From NCBI RefSeq assembly GCF_000247815.1, contig NC_021677.1, forward strand, positions 6,391,941 to 6,455,940: DNA of 64,000 bases. The letters are read 5' to 3'. The position numbers and the translations under genes are program-made. Positions 11,870-25,000 of this stretch are shown here, in pieces (positions within the stretch are counted from its first letter, which is position 1; every line of letters starts with the position of its first letter). The notes beneath the pieces are model-generated. The model saw nothing but the letters and a program-made list of their open reading frames with translations. It did no database searches and had not been told where the DNA came from. Source of the stretch: Ficedula albicollis. Taxonomy: Eukaryota; Chordata; Aves; Passeriformes; Muscicapidae.

Positions 11870-12354
11870 GGCAAAGAGGAACAAAACCCCTGACTAAAGC
11901 AAATTTAAAAATTTTGGAAGTTGCATCATTTTGGTAGGGAAGATTTGTGCTAATGTCTTTACAAACAATTCCATGGGTGAGGGTACAGGTGTTAATGTCT
12001 TTGAAATGAGTCTTAATGTCTCTATCAACTTCAAGCAGCAGGTTTGTTACAGAACCCAGACAGTCTGTCTCCTGAAACAAACAAATGGGTCTGCACAAGC
12101 CTGACTTTCTGAACTTTGTGGGGAAATGACATGTTTAAGGTGCTTTGGGAAGGCTGTATCTTCCAAGTACCTCAGCCAATGGGGAAAGGAAGAGGGCAAC
12201 ATGTGGCTGGGAGTTTAAAAAGGAGGCTGTGTCCTCGAAAACCTTGAGAGAGAAAACCCCATGGATGTGTGCCCCAGTGGACTCTCTCCCTTTATTCGAA
12301 TAAAGTTGCAGGACTCCTCTGTCTCTGGCTTTTCATAGCATGATTTTCTGCACA
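11870..12354 (+). mobile_element. Right arm of the inverted LTR pair (sense)
   Basis: In the sense direction: cctcagccaatggggaaagg (CCAAT box), gagtttaaaaaggagg (TATA-like), then ctttattcgaataaagttgc (poly-A-signal region), ending tgattttctgcaca at 12354. It pairs with 9906-10410 in reverse. The 5' limit is uncertain (11830-11890). The arms are about 1.5 kb apart. No matching target-site duplications were seen at the outer ends (gaaat versus aaaac), so the arms are more likely two insertions or an inversion than one transposition unit. Confidence 0.75.
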
Positions 12355-12407
12355 AAAACAACATAATAATAAGGTAATGCCTTAATTTTCTAAGACTAAA
12401 AAAATGT

Positions 12408-12512
12408 TGGAGAGTTTGGTTTTTTGGTTGTTGGTTGGGTTTTTAAAATTTTTTTGTTTGTTTTCTTTGTTTTGTTTTTTGGGGTTTTTTTGTTTGTTTG
12501 TTTGTTTGTTTT
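12408..12512. repeat. T/G-rich low-complexity tract, (TTTG)n
   Basis: Runs of ttggttgttgg, then gtttgtttgtttgtttg, mixed with T runs. Simple-sequence DNA. Confidence 0.85.
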
Positions 12513-15077
12513 CCCTGCAGCTCAAGTAACATTTCTGCTCTGGCAAGCATGAGCTTGTGTTGTATTTTGCAGAGGGAGACGGTTCATTTTCCTTTCCAAG
12601 GTAGGCAATGATATTCCTACACTATTGGTGTATTTAGCTAAACTCGCAAGAACCTATGTGATGAGTGTTTGAAACATTTGCAGTAATACGTCCATATTTC
12701 CTATGTATTTTTAATGGCATATAAATTAATCTTTTGCTTGCTAAGCTAGAAGCAATTTTTTTATTTTGTAATATTATCAATTAATTTGAACCAAAAATTG
12801 GAAAACCTTTAATTACAAGACTAAAAATACAATATTTCTAAGGAGTTCTGCACATTTTATGTGTTTATATAGAATATTTCTATAACCTCTTTGAAGTTGT
12901 TATACATTAATGTTTGATCTCTAAGTGTACACAGCACAATAAATCAACTACAGTCTATGTCTAAGAAAAATCTATGAGAGATTCTCTTATTTTTGGTATC
13001 GATATATTACTGTTAAGATACACATTACTCCTCTAAATAAACAACTGACCATCAAACCAAAACACAAAAACACCTCCAACTTGTCAAGATCAAGATCATT
13101 TTTCTCAATAGCAGGGAGGAAAAGGATGCTTTTTTTGTGTCTTTAGGCAAGCAGCTGGAGTACAATCAGGACTGACAATAACAGTTGAAGATTAAGTGCC
13201 CAGCCCTTAATTACAGAAATTTGCCTCTAAAACTGCAGGTTTTCCTTTTGTCCTACATGCATTTACTTCTAAGTATTGTCTGCACGGTGATGCAAAATAC
13301 TGTGTCTAGCTCAGTATTTAGAGGTGCAATTACTGCAGTCTGGGCTTAGCCTGACTGTGTATATGCTGTGCTCAAGTCGGTTGAAGGTTCCCATGGGCTG
13401 ACCTGTGTTGGGAAATCTTGTTACACATCCTGTACATTGAGTTCTTGAGGTGTTTGCAGGCTCAAACTAAGCTGTAACAGTCTTTATAGGATATTCACAT
13501 CTGAGCAGGACTCATGCAATAGTGCTGGCAAGCATGAAAGCTTCCTAATTGTTCAACCAATTCTGAACAGGATGGACAAATTATGCAAGGAATGACATTG
13601 TTATGTCTGGGTGATGTAGCATTGTAGTAGCTGCAGATTACTTGTACTGAAGTTACTCAACCACTTGTGGAGATATGCTCCCATGCAAGCGTGGTAAAAC
13701 CCCTTGAGGTGAAACCAAGAAGCAGCAGTAGGCCTCTCTATTCCACCCTCCACTTCCCAAAGAAAGGCAGAACAGTAATAGAATTAAAAAATTGTTCCTC
13801 GAGTTGCAAAATTTCACAAGGTTACTTAAGATCACTCAGCATTTTTTATTGCTTTGATGCACCAGTACCTTCCCCTCTGTTCCACTCTGTATGAATGCGC
13901 ATAAAAGGAAGATGAAAGAAGTATTAGCTGCTGATATACGAAGTGCCTGGTAGACTGGAAAGCTTGGATTTTTCTAGAAGAGAAAACAACAAGCTAACAG
14001 TTCTTTTTATGACCTTTTTACTATGCTATCATAAGTATCCATGGTAACTTGTCTGTTCATTCAAGCTGGTCTATAACAACAAAATAACAATAAATACAGA
14101 TTTAAATTAATGTGATTGAATACATTGTGCTGCCAGGTGCTGAATAAGATACTTGAGTTGGGACACAGAAAATCAGAAATGAATTATTTTGTTCCTTTTT
14201 GGCTGTGTATAACACCTTTTCTTTTTTTTTCTTTTACCTCCCATCATTCACAGCTGTTGAAGGATGTAATTTATTAATTTTATTTGTATTCACCGTGTGC
14301 ATATCTTATTAAGGGACAATACTAATTTTAAGAAGTCTTCCATTCCTTTTGAACAGTGAATTTCTGTATTCTGTGATGGAATACAAAATTACTCTGCAAT
14401 AAACAGCTGAATGTGATGACAAATCAGTTTAAACTAAGGAAATTTTTATTTTATGCTTGTGATGTATAATGTAGTTTCTGGATGACTTTTGTAACAGAAG
14501 AAGTCCATAGGTAACCAAATATCTTTCTTGTAATGACCACACTTCATTCACTTACAGACAAGTTTGTTTCATTGGGGTTTTATGGTATTGTGAGAAAGAT
14601 TCATTTGGTTTAACTGTTATGCTTTCATATGATTTGCCATCAGATGAACTTGTGTTAAGGTAGGCAATTATCTACACACTGAAAACATCTTTACATGATT
14701 TATGTAATTTATCATTAAGATCGGGAGAATACAAACACAGGAAACAGGAAAAGGGCATTTATTTGTTTGGAGGTCTTGTCCACTTTTTCAGACGATGAAG
14801 GGTTTTTTACAGATGTCATTATTCTAAATTCTATTCTGGAATCTGTTTCTGCTCCTGCCTTCAACTTGATATGGTTTGAATGAACACCTGATTGAAATAG
14901 TAGCTTATGTGTTCCTGCTTCGCAGAAATTAAACCTGGCTACATGCAGTGACAGGCTGCTCTGGGGCTTGACACGTACTTGGAGCAGCTCCTGCCTCTGT
15001 ATCACCTGTGTTACAGTCACATCACATAAAGACACTAACTGCAAAATACTGGTGGTGTTTTTACTGCAGCTTTCTCA
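12513..15077. other. Unassigned region upstream of the CpG island
   Basis: About 2.5 kb with no recognised repeat or gene. AT-rich blocks near 12700-12830 (aattaatctt, tcaattaatttgaacc) could hold regulatory sites, but nothing specific can be claimed. The minus-strand frame 14715-15044 is unremarkable. Confidence 0.45.
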
Positions 15078-15138
15078 ACTTTTTTTTCTTTTTTTTTTTT
15101 TTTTTTTTGTCTTTTTTTTTTTTTTTTTTTTTTTTTTC
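15078..15138. repeat. Poly-T tract
   Basis: Mostly T, broken by single c and by gtc, ending 12 bases before the CpG-rich region. It sits at the upstream edge of the promoter region. As a stiff homopolymer it may exclude nucleosomes (inference). Confidence 0.85.
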
Positions 15139-15149
15139 CCTTCCAGGAA

Positions 15150-15508
15150 GGATTTCTCGGTCATGTCCCGCTGTCCCCTTGGAATGAAGCTTGGAGCATC
15201 AGGCCGTAATCTCTCCTCGGCCGCCCCTAAGGGGCGCGTCCTGGCGCAGCCTGCGGGGCGGGCTGGAACAGCCGCCGGGCGGGCTCCGGGCTGGTGGCGG
15301 CGGCTCGCCCTGCTTCGTGATATCCCTGCCGGCGCTCAGATCCCCCCGGCCTTCCCTTCCTCGCGCCGTGTGTCTGTCTACGCTAGCGGAGGCAGAGCTT
15401 TTCCGCAGCGGGCGGGCAGCTCCCTTGGCGAGACGAGGTTGGAGGAGACGAGGACAGAGTCGGTGTGAAGAGCAGCGTGAGGAACGGAACAAACGAAGGG
15501 GGGCTAGC
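15150..15508 (+). promoter_or_regulatory. CpG-island promoter and 5' UTR
   Basis: CpG dinucleotides and G+C rise sharply here compared with all flanking DNA. GC boxes are visible (ggggcgggc near 15255, gccgggcggg near 15275, agcgggcggg near 15405), all typical Sp1/KLF sites. There is no TATA box before the start codon, as usual for dispersed CpG-island promoters. The last ~100 bases, purine-rich (gaggttggaggagacgagg), are probably 5' UTR. The exact transcription start cannot be fixed from sequence. Confidence 0.8.
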
Positions 15509-15570
15509 ATGAAATTCATCGCTGCTTGCTATGTACTGCCTCTCTTTCCTGCTCTGGTCTTTGGTGCTAG
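15509..15570 (+). CDS. First coding exon of an unidentified secreted or membrane protein (partial)
   Basis: Starting at the ATG (15509) after a CpG island, 62 bases encode MKFIAACYVLPLFPALVFGA plus two bases of a split codon. This is a canonical signal peptide: a short n-region with one Lys, a hydrophobic core (about residues 4-18) and small residues (G19, A20) fit for signal-peptidase cleavage. The context agcATGa has A at -3. The frame meets a consensus splice donor, ag|gtgagt, exactly at its end (phase 2), which supports a real exon. The mature protein enters the secretory pathway, but nothing in this exon shows its function and I do not recognise the family. Downstream exons were not found in the 48 kb that follow, so intron 1 is long or the next exon is too short to detect. 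Reading on into the intron as a 127-codon frame is not supported. Confidence 0.75.
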
Positions 15571-15576
15571 GTGAGT
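15571..15576 (+). other. Splice donor site
   Basis: gtgagt directly after ...gctag fits the vertebrate 5' splice consensus (AG|GTRAGT) at every position. It defines the 3' end of exon 1. Confidence 0.75.
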
Positions 15577-15744
15577 ACCGACAGCTATTTTCCTTAGAGT
15601 GCTCCTGCTGTTTCCTTTTTCAGATTCAGGGCTTTGAAGATTAATGATACAGATTTCAGGTTTTACTAGGGTATTAAGTTTAAAGCAAAGGTCGTCTCTG
15701 ATTCTTATCTGTCTCGCTCCCGCTCCTGATCGCCTCAAGATTGA

Positions 15745-15911
15745 ATGTTCTCTTGGTGTTTGGTTTGTTTTTGTTGTTTGTGGGGTTCTGTTTGTTTGTG
15801 GTTTTTGTTTTGGTTTGGTATTTTTGTTTTGTTTTTGTGGGTTTTGGTTTTTTTTTGGTTTGGGTGTTTTGTTTTGTTTTGTGTTGCGGTTTTTTGTTTT
15901 GGTTTTTTTTT

Positions 15912-15957
<46 letters not shown>

Positions 15958-16040
15958 TTTGTTTTTTTTTTTTTTTTTTTTTTTTTTGGTTGGTTGGTTC
16001 TGTTTTTTTTTTTTGTTTTTGGGGTTTTTTTATGCTGGGA
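15745..16040. repeat. G/T-rich low-complexity tract with a G34 run
   Basis: Many gttttg- and ggtttt-type words on the + strand, with a pure 34-base G run at 15922-15955 flanked by long T runs. It lies about 175-470 bases downstream of the exon 1 donor, on the non-template strand, and can form G-quadruplexes. The exact G count is not reliable. Confidence 0.9.
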
Positions 16041-19000
16041 AAGATGCTTCTGTATAACTTGAGTCACAGCTTGTGGGATGTAATAAGGCAGTGACAAATG
16101 TAAGCTTTATATATAAAGCAGTTAAACCAGATAGACTATTTCACTGTAAAGATAGGAAAACAGCTGAAACTGAGAATATCTAACATTTTCCCTTATAGAG
16201 TGCAAAAAAATTAAAAACACTTGAACAATTTCGTCTCACTTAGGATTCTGTATCTGGATATAGACCCAGGGGCGTACAGTTTTTTTTACTGTAAGATATT
16301 GTTGTGTTATCTCAATGCCAGTAAGTGTTTTAAAAATTGCTGCAATCTGGAAGAATTTCTTTCTGTGAAAATATGAGTGTGAGGAAAATATGAACAAAAT
16401 CTATTGCAGCTTAAAAATAAACCTAATGTGACCTTTAAGTGTTCTAATAAGATAATGCATTCTGCTCACTTGCTCAGAGATAGTATATTGTCTATGCTGT
16501 CAGTATAATATGTTCAGCAAAGAAAAGATAAAGCTGAGACACCTTATCCCATTCTCCTGATGTACATAGATGAGAAATTTATGTTGGATACAGAGCAGAT
16601 CTATTGTGATACTGCTCTCTGTTTAGACTGCTCAACTTCCAGTTCCTCATCAGTAAATCAAGCCCAAATTTTGACTATGGTATTTCTCTGCTGTATTAGA
16701 ATAATAACACAAAAATAAGTACATAATAAATGGCAATGAGTCTATAAAGCATGTTCTTGGAGGATATTTGCATGTACATTTTTCAGGAAAATGTGACCTT
16801 TTCCTTTATCCTGTCTCTCCTCCTGTAAAATGGGCATCAAAGTAGCCTTTTGCAGAAGCACTGCATGTTTTAAGGCTCAATTATTCACTCAGAGGTAAAA
16901 AGAAAAGAAAGAAGTGTGTGCCTGCTGCATAGTCAAAGTAAGGAACAGCAGGAGCTCCATGCACAGGCAAATAATAACTGAAAATCTCTGAACAGGAAGA
17001 TGTCCAAATGCAGGGAGAAATCAGGAAATTACTTCAGTTATCCGGTAACTTCCCTACTTTAGAATGGGTTTTTATTGGAACAAGGAGGGTACTTTTTTGG
17101 TAACATTTCTGGTTAGGGGTTCCACAGTGCTGGTCCGTATGATCCATGCTGTTGTGCTTTGGAATATAGCACTTGAAGAAATATATTGTGGTTCGATTCT
17201 TCTGATTTAATAAAAGGTCTAAGGAAACTTTCACTAGCAGTCATGTGAATTGATTTGGATTAATAATTTTATGCTCATTAAAGAGTGATGCATCCTTGAA
17301 AGAAGAGTTAAAATGGAGAAAAAGCACCAAACCAGCTTTTGTAGATGCAGGTTTGCATCTTGCATGAGCTTGTGCAGATTAATCTGTACTGAAAAGAGAT
17401 GTGGAAAGCTCAAAAACTCCTTGAACATTCATGGAAGTCAGTGTATCTAGTGTAGAGCCCTAAAAGTGAATCCTTATCTTCTTGAGCCAAGGTTACCGGT
17501 ATGAGAAATGAAGTGTAGCTAATTCCGGATAATTGTAAAAAAAAACCTAATAAATTCAAATCCCCCCTCACTTTTCAAAAAATACTTGGAAAGAATATCA
17601 AGAAGTTGAAATTGACACATGGATACTAATTATGAAAATTGTAATTCTGAGGAGTGTGTATATTTTCGTAAGAGCACAATGTTGTGGCCTGTGATGGTTT
17701 ATATTCTTATGTATTTGAGAAATGAAAATGACCAATGGGAGAAAAATTCCAGTTAAAATTTCACCCAAGTATAGTATGTGTTGCAAAGTGAGTTTTTGGT
17801 ACCAGATGAGTCACCCTGTTACAAAAGGAGACTGAAATTGTTGTAGAAGTGGAGATTTATGAAAGTCCTGGTCTACTGTCTTCAGCAGTCACTTGGTTTT
17901 TGTCTGGCTGTGTAGAAGATTGAGTAATTTTTTAATAGTGCATACAGGAAGCTTTAAAAATGCTGTCAACATGCCATTTGCTGGAAAGAGATTGTGTTTT
18001 AATCTCCTTCAGCAGAAGGCAGTTCTGGCTCTGGCAGTTAATACTTGTTGTAAACCCATGGCTGATTCATTGGTTGGATCCAACAAGGTAGGTTTGCAGG
18101 ACTAGTTTTTTTTGCAAAAAAGTAGGGTACAATATCTTACCATGTGAAATTGCTTAGCTAAGGCAAGATACTAACTTTTCAAGACAGAGTTATCCATCAT
18201 GAGGATTTATTTTTGTAAAAGTTTGTACTCTATTTCATACAATGGTACTGAAATGAGTGAACACAATACTTGTTGGCAGAGGTGGACAATTCATGGATTT
18301 TTGTCCCTTGTGAGGCATCATGTCATGGTGAGAGTTTTGTAAGATCTTAGCATGTCTTCAAGCCTAATTGCAAACAAATATTAATTGATGAGTTAAGGCA
18401 ACATGTAATCTTTTATAATTTCATAATATTGTTAAGAAGAGGAAAGTACACAACTGTCACCATTATTTCATAATTGTATGTAACTTCTAAACTTGGTCTA
18501 AAATCATACACATTAATCAAATGCCCATAAAATTACAGAAAGTTCATGGTGTTGAAATGAATTATCTTTTCTGCATTATTTAAACTGGATTTTGGTGTGG
18601 CTTTGAGACACAGTGATAATAAGTCTTAATCATGTTTTTGGTTGGTTGTAGTGCCAAAGAGGTCTAAGATTGAATTGAATTTGTCTATCCAGTTCAACAT
18701 GTATGTTTTGATGGCCTAAGTAAAAAGTACTGCTCTAAAATCAGTCTCTCAAAATGTAAACTTGAACATTCTTGAAGATTAATTTAGCTTGGTAAAAATT
18801 ACAAAATTTGTGTTTTCCTGTCCACTTTTATATTTCCTTTGACATTTCAATTTTGGCAAATTTAATGTGATAGATTTTATATGTTGATATTTTTCAAATC
18901 ATGCTGAAGACAATATAGAGTTTTCGTATGACATCAGAAATGAGTGTCACTGCCCTGAGAGTTCAGGGAGTAGACACAGTGCACAATAAGCTCAGGGTCT

Positions 19001-22000
19001 TATTCTGTGGCCACTTGCGTGCTTTTGTAGACCCAGATACCTGAACAGTCTCACTGGAATGCTGCTTGTAAAAGGGAATATTACCTGAAGGCAGTCATTT
19101 GGGTCAGTAACTATAATTTATGGTCCAAATGATCTTGTCTAGTGAGACCTCCCTACTTTTAGCTAAAAGGACAGTTTTCTGAATATTATTTGAACATTGC
19201 TATTGAAATGTATACCAAAATTTTTTGTCTAAACAACAAAAGTACAACTCCTTAGAAGAAGCCTGATGTGAAACAGAGCTTTCCTTTTTTTTTGTGACAG
19301 TGCATTCCTTTCTGTCACATGTGAAATATGACAAAGGTCCAAGACACTAAATAATTTGATTGCAGTAGAATGCTTAATAGCAGAGAACAAGTCTATAAAC
19401 CCAACAAGATGAACTTCAAAACAATGGTAATATTTCTACTACAGCAGCTCATTAAATACATTTAGTAATAACAAGGCTGTGAAAGGCAGAATTTTTTAGT
19501 TGTAGAGAAGTAGCTGGTGCTCTTTTTTTTCCTAGAGGTATAGTTTATTGTTAGTCTTACTACACTGGTGTTACAAAGCAATCTCTAATACAATGGCTTC
19601 AGAATTATGCATCTTCTGTTGTTTGTAACAGGATAAAAAAAGTGTGCTCATTTCAAGTTGGTTAATGAATGTGCAAGTGTTGATCTGGTGTATGCCTATT
19701 GTTGGAAGTGATTAAAAAATTATGAATTTCCTAATTAAGCTTTGATTGAGCTTTCCTTGGATGTATTTTTAAGGTCAGCTAGTTTCTTTACTAGCTGTTG
19801 TTTGGTTTGGTAATTATTTTTTCAGGGATATGAAAATAATTTTTCCCTCCTTTCAGATAAAATTTTATGAATAACTCAGCCTGTGACTTGAGGAAAAGAT
19901 AAAGAGGAACATGTCTGATGTTACTGTACTGTCATGGAGTGGGAGAAAGTTGAAAATCCTTGTGTCTAGTTTTTAAGATCTGTTTGGTATTAAGAACACT
20001 GGGCAGTTGTTGATAGTAACTGTTTTTCATTTAGACTGATGTGAAGGTAGATTAAGCCCTCCTTTAGAGATTTTGAAGTGAAGTATGTGGCTCATTGAAG
20101 GCTAATGGTCTTGGCTGTAGCCATGCCATTGTAACATTCTGTCTGGCAGGTGGCCAGAACTGATTCTCACATGTGAGATCTCAGACTAAGGTCCAGGTCT
20201 TCCCCACAATTGAATGTTAATTCGGCAGAGTGGTAGTAGGCTACTTCTTTTGGAGAAAATATGATCCATTTTTTTGCTGTAGGTTCTTAATATGCTTTCT
20301 GAATTCTTTCAGAAATGTGGGGTTAATAAATATCCTTTTTCTCCTGTGTAGAGTTCATAATTTTGTTGTCTGAATTTTCTGGGCTCTAAAAGCTTTCTGA
20401 TTTCTATCAGTGAGGATGATGATGCTTACTTGGCTAATGACTTGTAAGGATTTATATTTGAGGTACAGACACAGTATTTAGGATGTACTATACCTGTGAA
20501 TGATGTGCTTTTGTTGTGGACTGTGTTTAAGCATAATGTGTGCTTAAACCAATGGCACAACTCTATAATTTCATGGAATGTGCTTGGCTTGATGGCTTTA
20601 TTTTAAGGACTTACAGGAAAGTGCAAACTAGAAACCACTTGTACCTTGCCGCCAAATGAGTGGAGAAAAATGTATTGGCAATATCACTGGTGCTCCATAT
20701 ATCTAAGATCATGAACCTCAATTAAAAATCCGGAAAGAATGCCTCATAAAAGCAAAAAAAAAAATTATTTTGTGGTGCTGGAATTCTGCTTGTTATGCTG
20801 CGTAAAATGTGTTTCTGCCCAGGAGACTTGCCATGGAGTTACTTTTGACATTTTAATGTATTCTTTGTGTTGAGAAAAATTAGAATGCTGACACTTTCCT
20901 GTGTCTCATTTAATTAATTTACATTAAGGACAGAAGATAATGAAATCCTAACCTAAATTGTACTCCCTTTTTCAGTGAGCTCAATATTATTTTCTATATT
21001 TAATAGAAAACTGTTCACAGACAGTATTCCTTATGATGTTCCACTCTGCAGGCAAAGAAATCTCATTTATGCCACTTGTCAAAGCAATGTTTCTTGCCGT
21101 TGTCTAGTTTTGCACAATGGGCGTGCCCTCTCTCTTCCAGGGGTCAGATTGTAAATACTTTCTATTTGGAAGTCAAGTAATATGTTTGTCAGAAAGCAAA
21201 AGATTTTTCATACCATCCTTAAGTCTTAATACTGTACAAAGGTTTAAGATGTGTATTGTTATATTTGCTATTTCAAACACATTGGAGGGCAAGTACCTTT
21301 TAGAAATACTGAAGACTAAGTATGACATTTCATCAAATAGTTTTAAAGTGCTATTATAGTTTCATTTACTCTCTTTCCTTACTTACTCATCTTACCCTTT
21401 ACATAATTCTGGGATTTTTTAATGTTAACTTTTACTGGTTTTTATCTTATCAGTACTTTTTGTAGTGTCCCTTCTTAAAATTTCTGCTGTATTTGTAGAT
21501 ACAAACAATACTTCAGTCAATCATTAGAGAAATCAGTACATGAATCTTACAAGCTGAAAAAATAGGTGTGTACAGAATTTCTTGATATCTTATTTGCTGA
21601 TATTAATAGTTTCTATGGAAAAAACTAGAGAAGTGTAAAAAAATTCTGGTGTGTTTTGTCTTCATGTGCTGTCTTAGGAAGAACAGACTCATTTGCTGCC
21701 AGCTAGTGTATGTTACCCAAAGTGTTGATTTTTCCAGCCATTTACATATTCTTGTTATTTATGAATATTTGGTCAATTAGTGGTCATTTCCTTGCAGGAA
21801 ATAGGTAGGCTTTTGTTGCGTTTGCCAACTGTGAAAGTCAAAGCTGGTTGAAAAACAAAGTAAACCTACTTTGGACAAATGGAAACACTTAGAAAATGGA
21901 GCATGTATTTGTTGAGTCACATGTAATTGCAGAACTAAAACCTTTCCCTTTTAGCTGGAGATGGAACTGTAGCAGAATATCTTTCTAATGTCTCCATATA

Positions 22001-25000
22001 AAAGTCTTCCAGGCCACACTTCTATCCATGACCCAAATATATGCTCTTGCTTTGACAGCATCAAAACACCTTCTCTGCAACAACAGGGAAACAGGGATTT
22101 ATGGTGGGGCCAGTCTCTGTAATTTCACCATAGTGAAATAATACGTAAACAAATAATCAGTAGTTTTTACAGGTGTTTATATAACTTGTTTTGGTAGTGG
22201 AAGGAGACACAAATTTCCTGGTGTACCTGGTAAACAGGATAGTTTACTCATGCTTTGTCTTATTGAAATCTCTATACCTAATACCGTTCTTCAGGTGATT
22301 CTGTGGTTTTGTTGATATGAATGACTACAGAAATAGGAACTGTGACTTAGTACCTCAGAATTGCTTGGTGAATCAAGAGCAGCAATAAGCCCAGCAATTA
22401 CATTATGCCTACCGTATATGTTATCCTCATCATGTTTGAATGGTTTTGCAGCCGTGTGTTTGTTTCAGGCTAGTCGACAATAAACATGGGAGAGAAATTT
22501 ACTGAAACATGGAAGAGAAAAGAAAAAAATAGCTGGAAAAATTGAGCTGACAAGACTGAAAAACAGCAGCTGTGCTCTGGGTTGCATTAGATTGTTAAGG
22601 AAGTTTCTTCCTCCTGAGGCAGAGCAATGAAATATGTGCTCGATGTACAAAGAGAGACTCTCTCTCTTGAAAATGGAGAAATAAAATCAATTTTCATACT
22701 GCTTCACTTAGTTTTTTTTGTTAAGAAGTGTTTTTCAGGATGGGGTGAAACAGCAAGCAAATCAACAAACTGTGTTTGGGTGTTTAATAGTTGAACCTGT
22801 GAGATGCTATGCTGAAACTAATCATTTGATAATTAACTGTTATTTTTAGTGCCAAAACGTCCAAAATAGCCACTGTATTCTTAGTACTTATCAGTGGCTG
22901 GCATAGTCCTGCTGTACTTCCACCCCTCTGTTCTATGGAGAGTACAGAAGGTCCTGGTATTTTCCTCCTCTGAAAAAAGGTACTGTTGATTTTTTGTTGG
23001 TTTTGATTTGTTTTCTTCCCCATTCTGTGAAGGGAGCCAATATTTGTCAAGGGACCAGACATTTTTGAGAGGCTTAATACCTACCTATAATCCGCAATGG
23101 ATTTTCTTTCAAGTGAGCTGAAAGAGTCTAATCTGATGACTTTTGAATTTCAGAATTCAGGGACAGCTGGTTGACTGCACTAACCTTTTGAAACTCTGAA
23201 TGTAAATGAGCTATATTCTTTGAAACTTAGACTATTATTTAGGCGCTGAATGGTATGGGGGATACCAAATAGTCAAAATTGTTTGGAATCTGTCCTGACC
23301 TCTTTTAGAAAGTTTAGCCTTGCAGCTGTCCTCATTTTACCCTCAGTTGAGGAATAAGATTATTTGGTTTAATTCAAAGGGTGAGGCTTGGATAATTAAT
23401 CTGTAACTATGGTGCCTCAACAGTGAAGTGAGGAGGGGTCAGAACCTACAGTGTTGCTGCTTTCCTTCTTTGTCCTTAAGCATATTTAATGTTGCAATCA
23501 GTGCAGCATATGCAATTTAATTTGGTGAAAAATCAGTCTCAAATACCGCCTTCTGTGAGATCACTGCATTCGTATATGAATATATATGAATATAGGAATA
23601 TATATGCATTCATATATTAAAAAAATATATGCACTGTCCTCAAGTGCACAGATAGTGAATAGAGACTGCTTTTTTTTTACTTGTAAAACCACTATCTGCT
23701 CCTCAGTACAATGATGTGCTGTATTTGGCTCAGGAAATTTCATGAAAGCAGACATTTATTTTAATTTAATTTAATGCCTTTTAAAAAAATCTGTTCCTGC
23801 TTCAAACATACTAGTTCTTTCCCTTATTTTGACTCAGCTGGAGCTCATTTGCCGCAAGGGCACATTGTTATCTCTTCCTGGGCACAGAAAGAATTAAAAT
23901 GCTGTAAAAATTAAATAGTGAGATCAGTTTTAAAGAAATAGTAGTCAGTCCATTTGATTCACAAAAAACCCTTACATTTCCATTTGTTTTAATGTCATAG
24001 TGTGTAGTATTGTCAGTTTCATATATAAGTAAACTGACAAAATTTAAATAGCTTCTGAAAATAGCTAGAAGAAATAAAGGGCATGTATACCAGAACTAAG
24101 GGTTTAAGGAAAATATGTTTCCTTTTTATCAGATGACTACTGCATCACTGTCTTATAATTGTAAATGTTTAAGCCATTCCCATCAAATGGGTGATGTACA
24201 GAAATTGATACTCCAGTCAGGTTTAAATATTTTAGCATTCGCTCACATCATATGTTTCTTTGCTGCTTAATCTTGCTGGTAATGTTACATGTTTTAAATG
24301 TAATGGAAAACTGTTCCCAGTACTATTCAGTAATTACAGGAACATGGAAGTTTCTATCACATTAGATTAAACCTGATGATACCTTGGAAGCAGTATGGAA
24401 TAATTTAATCTGCCTTAAGTCTTTCCATGTTCTAGGGAAGTAAACGATCCTTAAGATAGCTTGAGCCATTCCTGTAGAAGAATATTCAGTATCTATAACA
24501 GAGTCTTTGATCATGTGAACATTTGCAAGGACCCATTTGGAGAAATAAGTAGATGTGTTTTCAGAAGTTCAGCTGTTGAATAGACCGGAAACAAACATAC
24601 ATATCCGAGCAATCCCCTCAACCACGTGATTTTCAAGGAGATCATTGAGAAAAATCACTTTACAAAGTCAGATTTGTGAAACTGCCAGTCATTCTGGGAC
24701 CTGATAGGATGAGATAACATATCAAAGAAGGGTGATGGGAAAACAGTTTAATTTCAGTGCCTATTAGAAGGAGGTAGATAAAAAGGGACATGATGTAGTG
24801 AATGAATAAGTTGAAACATTGATGCTATTCCAGAGACGTGCTATTTACATGTATCTTACCAGATGTGAACTGTATCTGGGTGCTGCTCTTTCTGAAGAGA
24901 TTTTAACAAAGATTTTTAAAAATGCTGTTTGTGTAGAGAGACAGTATTGGAGAGGAGGAGATTTGTTAGGCTCTTCCTGTTACTGTTCAGACTTAGAAAT

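Noticed and set aside
14968..15574. Open frames of 106-166 codons over the CpG island
   Set aside because: High G+C lowers stop frequency. They run through poly-T or across the splice donor. Only the short frame with signal peptide and donor is supported.
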